Below are positions 31,725-34,650 of a stretch of DNA of 34,650 nucleotides, one piece after another. The position numbers and the translations under genes are program-made. Below the pieces are notes generated by a model, which was not told the origin of the DNA, made no database searches, and was given only the letters and a program-made list of their open reading frames with translations. Position 1 is the stretch's first letter. Each line of letters starts with the position of its first letter. The stretch lies in the NCBI GenBank assembly GCA_024278055.1, contig JAJRTY010000128.1:1-34650 (forward strand), read 5' to 3'. This stretch comes from Alphaproteobacteria bacterium. GTDB taxonomy: Bacteria > Pseudomonadota > Alphaproteobacteria > Rhizobiales > JAJFHR01.

Positions 31725-32555
31725 ATGACACAGCCTGTTACGCGCGTCCGCGCCGAGGTATTGGATAGTTGTGACCCGGTGTGGTCACGCATTACGGCGG
31801 AGGCTGAAGAAGTTGTTTCGCGTGAGCCGGAACTGTCAAGTTTTGTGTTCAACACCGTTCTCAACCATAACAAGCTTGAAGATGCCATCAGTTTGCGGCT
31901 GGCGCAATTATTAGGCACGGCTGACGTGGGCGCATTACAGCTGCGTACGGTTTTTTGTGAAGCGCTTGAGGCTGATAGCGATATTGGTGCCGCCATTCGC
32001 GCCGATATTGTTGCCATTAATGATCGCGACCCGGCGTGTCATCGCTATCTTGCACCGGTGTTATACTTCAAGGGTTTCCATGCGGTACAGACCTCGCGCA
32101 TTACCAACTGGCTGTGGCGGCAGGGGCGGCAGGATTTTGCCACCTATATTCAAAGCCGGGCGTCTGCCGGTTTTGGCGTCGATATCCATCCCGGTGCCAG
32201 CGTTGGCCGCGGCATTATGATTGATCATGCCACCGGCGTGGTGATTGGTGAAACCGCTGTAGTTGAAGATGATGTTTCCATTCTTCACGGTGTTACCCTT
32301 GGTGGTACCGGCAAAGAAGGTGGTGACCGCCATCCAAAGGTGCGCCGTGGTGTATTGCTCGGGGCAGGGGCGATAATTTTGGGCAACATCGAAGTGGGCG
32401 AATGCGCCAAGGTTGCCTCGGGCAGTGTGGTTTTGCACGATGTTCCCGCCAACCGCACGGTGGCTGGTGTGCCGGCAAAAGTTGTCGGCTATTCAGGCTG
32501 TGATGAACCGGCGCGTAAAATGGATCATATGATTGAAGAAACCGACACCGAATAA
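31725..32555 (+). CDS. cysE: serine O-acetyltransferase
   Basis: CysE acetylates serine with acetyl-CoA, the first step to cysteine. The 276-residue protein has the helical N-terminal domain (DPVWSRITAEAEEVV, LRTVFCEALEADSDIGAA) and the left-handed beta-helix of hexapeptide repeats with the active site: FGVDIHPGASVGRGIMIDHA, VIGETAVVEDDVSILHGVTL, GGTGKEGGDRHPKVRRG, VPANRTVAGVPAKVVG. The start is ATG 31725 (MTQPVTRVRAE); a TTG at 31713 is less likely. The usual C-terminal Ile that docks to CysK is not present: the protein ends DTE. DUF3126 follows 152 bases on, past a stem-loop. Confidence 0.95.
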   Translation: MTQPVTRVRAEVLDSCDPVWSRITAEAEEVVSREPELSSFVFNTVLNHNKLEDAISLRLAQLLGTADVGALQLRTVFCEALEADSDIGAAIRADIVAINDRDPACHRYLAPVLYFKGFHAVQTSRITNWLWRQGRQDFATYIQSRASAGFGVDIHPGASVGRGIMIDHATGVVIGETAVVEDDVSILHGVTLGGTGKEGGDRHPKVRRGVLLGAGAIILGNIEVGECAKVASGSVVLHDVPANRTVAGVPAKVVGYSGCDEPARKMDHMIEETDTE

Positions 32556-32589
32556 GGCCGGTTTTGACACCCATCTTAAATCAATGAAT

Positions 32590-32619
32590 TGGCCTGTGTG
32601 TATGTGACCACGCAGGCCA
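32590..32619. repeat. stem-loop after cysE
   Basis: TGGCCTGTGTG (32590-32600) and CACGCAGGCCA (32609-32619) form an 11-bp stem with one G-U pair and an eight-base loop. No T-run follows on the plus strand, so it may be an RNA-stabilising hairpin or a weak terminator. Confidence 0.4.
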
Positions 32620-32707
32620 CTGCTATTGTTGACATCATCCTTGCGATATATAAAAACTATACCGATCAAACAGCAGCATACCCTATGACTTACCCAGGAG
32701 AAAACAA

Positions 32708-32923
32708 GTGAATCCCGAAGATATTCTGAAAGTGGAAAAATACCTGCGGTCCCTGTTCCGGCTGGATATTATCGAGGTGCGCCAGCGCCCGCAGAAAAGT
32801 GATTCTGCCGAGGTTTATATCGGTGATGAATTTATTGGTGTCGTTTATGCTGATGATGACGATGATGATGATGAACAGTCGTATTCGTTTCAGATGGCGA
32901 TTTTGGGGTTTGATCTGCAATAA
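32708..32923 (+). CDS. DUF3126 family protein
   Basis: A 71-residue acidic protein of the DUF3126 family: MNPEDILKVEKYLRSLFRLD, then IEVRQRPQKSDSAEVYIGDE, FIGVVYADD and a run of seven Asp, then SYSFQMAILGFDL. It is small and soluble with no known function. GTG 32708 is preceded by CCAGGAGAA, a good ribosome site. The gene next to cysE is a pairing I recall from Rhizobiales. The Asp run is coded by a near-perfect GAT/GAC repeat that could vary in length. A weak TTGACA-like box lies upstream at about 32629. Confidence 0.85.
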   Translation: MNPEDILKVEKYLRSLFRLDIIEVRQRPQKSDSAEVYIGDEFIGVVYADDDDDDDEQSYSFQMAILGFDLQ

Positions 32924-33038
32924 GCGGTGTAATCGTTTTGTCCCGGTATTTTCCTGCGTCAATTGAGCCAGATCAAAGCGGCAGAGGGCTATAGCTTTTA
33001 GCAAGTCTGTAATATCAATCTTCATTGAGGTTTCAAAC

Positions 33039-33881
33039 ATGGCCTACCAGACAATACTTGCATTTTTAAGTGAAGAAAAAAGCGCCGAACGGGTGCTGGC
33101 AGCGGCGATTGCGCTGGCAAACAAAAGCGATGCCCATTTGATCGGACTGCATGTAGCGCCGGTTTATCATGTGTATGCCACGGTTGCTGTGGATTTTTCC
33201 GCAGAAATTCTCGATGCCCAGAGCAATGCCCTGGAAATAGAAGCACAAGGGTTAAAGAAAATATTCGAAAAAATGACGGGAAAAAACGCCGTCAGGCGCG
33301 AATGGCGCAGTATTCAGGTCAATTCAGCGCTTGTGTCGGAAGCTGTGGTCAACCATGCGCGCAGCGCCGATGTGGTCGTTGCCGCACAGCGCGATCCCGA
33401 CCAGGATGATATTGATGTTACCCGGGTTCTGGAGCAGTTGCTGATAGACAGCGGGCGACCCGTGTTGATGGTTCCTTATGCGGGGACCCACGTTGACTTT
33501 GGCAAGAACATTACACTTGCATGGAATGCCAGTCGTGAATCCGCCCGGGCCACTGCTGCGGCATTACCGTTGCTGAAGATGGCGGAAAAGGTGACTGTTT
33601 TGTGGGTTAATCCGCAATCGGAAAATGGCGATACAATGGACGTTCCCGGTGCTGATATAGCCAAATATCTGTCGCGGCACGGCATCAGCGCTGAAATCGA
33701 TAATTCCAGAACCAGACTGCCGGAAGTTGGTGACGAAATTCTGTCACGGGTCTCTGACAATGGCAGCGACCTTCTGGTAATGGGAGCTTATGGCCATTCG
33801 CGATTGCGTGAGTTGGTATTCGGTGGTGCCAGCCGACATATTCTCAAAAATATGACTGTGCCGGTTTTGATGGTCAACTGA
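33039..33881 (+). CDS. tandem universal stress protein (UspA family)
   Basis: A 280-residue protein with two Usp domains in tandem. The first (MAYQTILAFLSEEKSAERVL to VLMVPYAG) is divergent. The second (NITLAWNASRESARATAAAL to the C-terminus) carries the ATP-binding pattern G-x2-G-x9-G in MGAYGHSRLRELVFGGASRH and ends in MTVPVLMVN. Such proteins accumulate under stress and bind ATP or other nucleotides in the cytosol. It is monocistronic and converges on the WYL regulator gene; only 13 bases separate the stops. Confidence 0.93.
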   Translation: MAYQTILAFLSEEKSAERVLAAAIALANKSDAHLIGLHVAPVYHVYATVAVDFSAEILDAQSNALEIEAQGLKKIFEKMTGKNAVRREWRSIQVNSALVSEAVVNHARSADVVVAAQRDPDQDDIDVTRVLEQLLIDSGRPVLMVPYAGTHVDFGKNITLAWNASRESARATAAALPLLKMAEKVTVLWVNPQSENGDTMDVPGADIAKYLSRHGISAEIDNSRTRLPEVGDEILSRVSDNGSDLLVMGAYGHSRLRELVFGGASRHILKNMTVPVLMVN

Positions 33882-33894
33882 TTTAAGGCTTGCC

Positions 33895-34578
33895 TCACGG
33901 CAGGTCATGGCGTTGATGCCATGTTTTTCTCAGACGATCTCCTTTGCCTTTGAAAAATCCCCCGGTTGGCTCAAATTCCTGCAGGCGATCAATACGAAAG
34001 TGCCGGAAGTCTGAGCGAAGTTCACACCAGGTGGTGAGTATGATGACATCAATGTAGTAGAGAATTGCCAATGGTAATATGATACGCCGGGTGTGGTTTT
34101 GTTCGGCATCAATATAGACAAGCTGCAATTTTTCCTCGTCACGAATGGCACGGCGCAGACAGTTGATCTCAATCGTTGAAAAAGGAATGTCATTCCAGCC
34201 CGACACATGGAGGGTTTCTTTGCCAAAATGAGCTTTGCCCTCGTCAGGCAACACATCACTAATCTTCTTTGCAACCTGCCGGGCAGCATGCTGCAAGCCG
34301 GTATCTCCGGTGCGGCGCAACAATGCCAACCCGACGACAATTGCTTCAATCTCCACGGTACTGAAGGCCAGAGGCGGCAGGTTAAACCCCGGTCGCATGA
34401 TGTAGCCGATACCTGCTTCACCATCAATGGGAACGCGCATGGATTGCAGCGCCGCAATATCACGATAGGTCGTGCGCTTTGATACGCCCAATGTCTCACT
34501 AATTGCCAGTGCTGTCAGGGGCGCGGAAGCGCTTCTGAGCAGTTGGATAATTTCATACATGCGCAGTGATCGGCTCAT
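33895..34578 (-). CDS. WYL-domain (YafY-type) transcriptional regulator
   Basis: A 227-residue regulator with an N-terminal helix-turn-helix (MYEIIQLLRSASAPLTALAI, LGVSKRTTYRDIAALQSM) followed by GYIMRPGFNLPPLAFSTVE and a WYL-type ligand domain (RRAIRDEEKLQLVYID, IILPLAILYYIDVIILTTWC, FRIDRLQEFEPTG). The start is set at ATG 34578 because AAAGGA lies eight bases before it. The ATG at 34587 would add three residues but overlaps that ribosome site. An inverted repeat at 34608-34643, close upstream, may be its own operator. The target is unknown. Confidence 0.9.
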   Translation of the reverse strand: MSRSLRMYEIIQLLRSASAPLTALAISETLGVSKRTTYRDIAALQSMRVPIDGEAGIGYIMRPGFNLPPLAFSTVEIEAIVVGLALLRRTGDTGLQHAARQVAKKISDVLPDEGKAHFGKETLHVSGWNDIPFSTIEINCLRRAIRDEEKLQLVYIDAEQNHTRRIILPLAILYYIDVIILTTWCELRSDFRHFRIDRLQEFEPTGGFFKGKGDRLRKTWHQRHDLP

Positions 34579-34607
34579 CAGTTTCATCCTTTGCGAGCAG
34601 GCTACAC

Positions 34608-34643
34608 CATCACTGCTGCCAGCTAGATGTCAGCAGTGTGATG
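34608..34643. promoter_or_regulatory. inverted repeat upstream of the WYL regulator
   Basis: CATCACTGCTG (34608-34618) faces CAGCAGTGTGATG (34631-34643): complementary arms with a two-base bulge and a 12-base spacer. It lies 30-65 bases before the regulator's ATG, a place fit for an autoregulatory operator. It may extend beyond the window edge. Confidence 0.4.
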
Positions 34644-34650
34644 CTAAACC

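Noticed and set aside
1..34650. Prophage, insertion sequence, CRISPR or defence island
   Set aside because: No transposase, integrase, capsid, Cas, toxin-antitoxin or restriction genes, and no repeat array or attachment-site duplication was seen.

Overview
The window looks like chromosomal DNA from an alphaproteobacterium, most likely of the Hyphomicrobiales/Rhizobiales type. The pointers are a PleD-type diguanylate cyclase near rpmG; the run DUF983 - rnr - topA - dprA - plsY - pyrC' - pyrB - ruvX; a DUF3126 gene beside cysE; a CHCC zinc-finger protein; and Omp25/Omp31-like outer-membrane barrels. This placement comes from recalled family and gene-order knowledge, not from a search. I see no phage, insertion sequence, CRISPR, rRNA or tRNA, and base use looks even throughout.

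Layout. 1-1173: 3' part of pleD, broken by an in-frame TAA between its two receiver domains. 1174-1566: a gene-free stretch ending in a chain of hairpins with a strong terminator-like stem, a candidate small RNA. 1567-14743: an almost all-minus-strand housekeeping block: aldehyde dehydrogenase, rpmG with its own promoter and terminator, a Nudix hydrolase coupled to a DUF983 membrane protein, RNase R, topoisomerase I, then (after a small plus-strand unknown) DprA, PlsY, a catalytically dead dihydroorotase-like protein, aspartate carbamoyltransferase and RuvX. 14878-17130: an outer-membrane barrel protein preceded by a perfect CtrA-type box, and a PaaK-like adenylate-forming enzyme. 17266-21535: sensing and regulation: a receiver-domain pseudogene, an AraC regulator, and a soluble chemoreceptor with two separate Aer-like PAS proteins. 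21694-25061: YaaA, an EamA/DMT exporter, a small exported peptide and an Omp25-like barrel. 25062-28324: a LysR regulator divergent from mmsA (valine and inositol catabolism), followed by a NarL-type regulator whose phospho-acceptor Asp is Asn. 28327-34578: an FAD monooxygenase, a zinc-finger protein, two overlapping alpha/beta hydrolases, cysE, DUF3126, a tandem universal stress protein and a WYL-domain regulator.

How they fit. pyrC'/pyrB point to an ATCase plus pseudo-DHOase assembly. The PAS proteins plus a cytoplasmic MCP look like an Aer receptor split over separate polypeptides. Three receiver-domain genes are unusual: two carry in-frame TAA codons, and two have Asn at the phosphorylation site.

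I found no convincing new defence or mobile system. The best leads are the split Aer-like module with substituted PAS residues, the hairpin-rich RNA candidate after pleD, the paired receiver-gene nonsense codons, and a 20-bp tandem duplication at the ruvX start that creates an overlapping 7-codon upstream frame.
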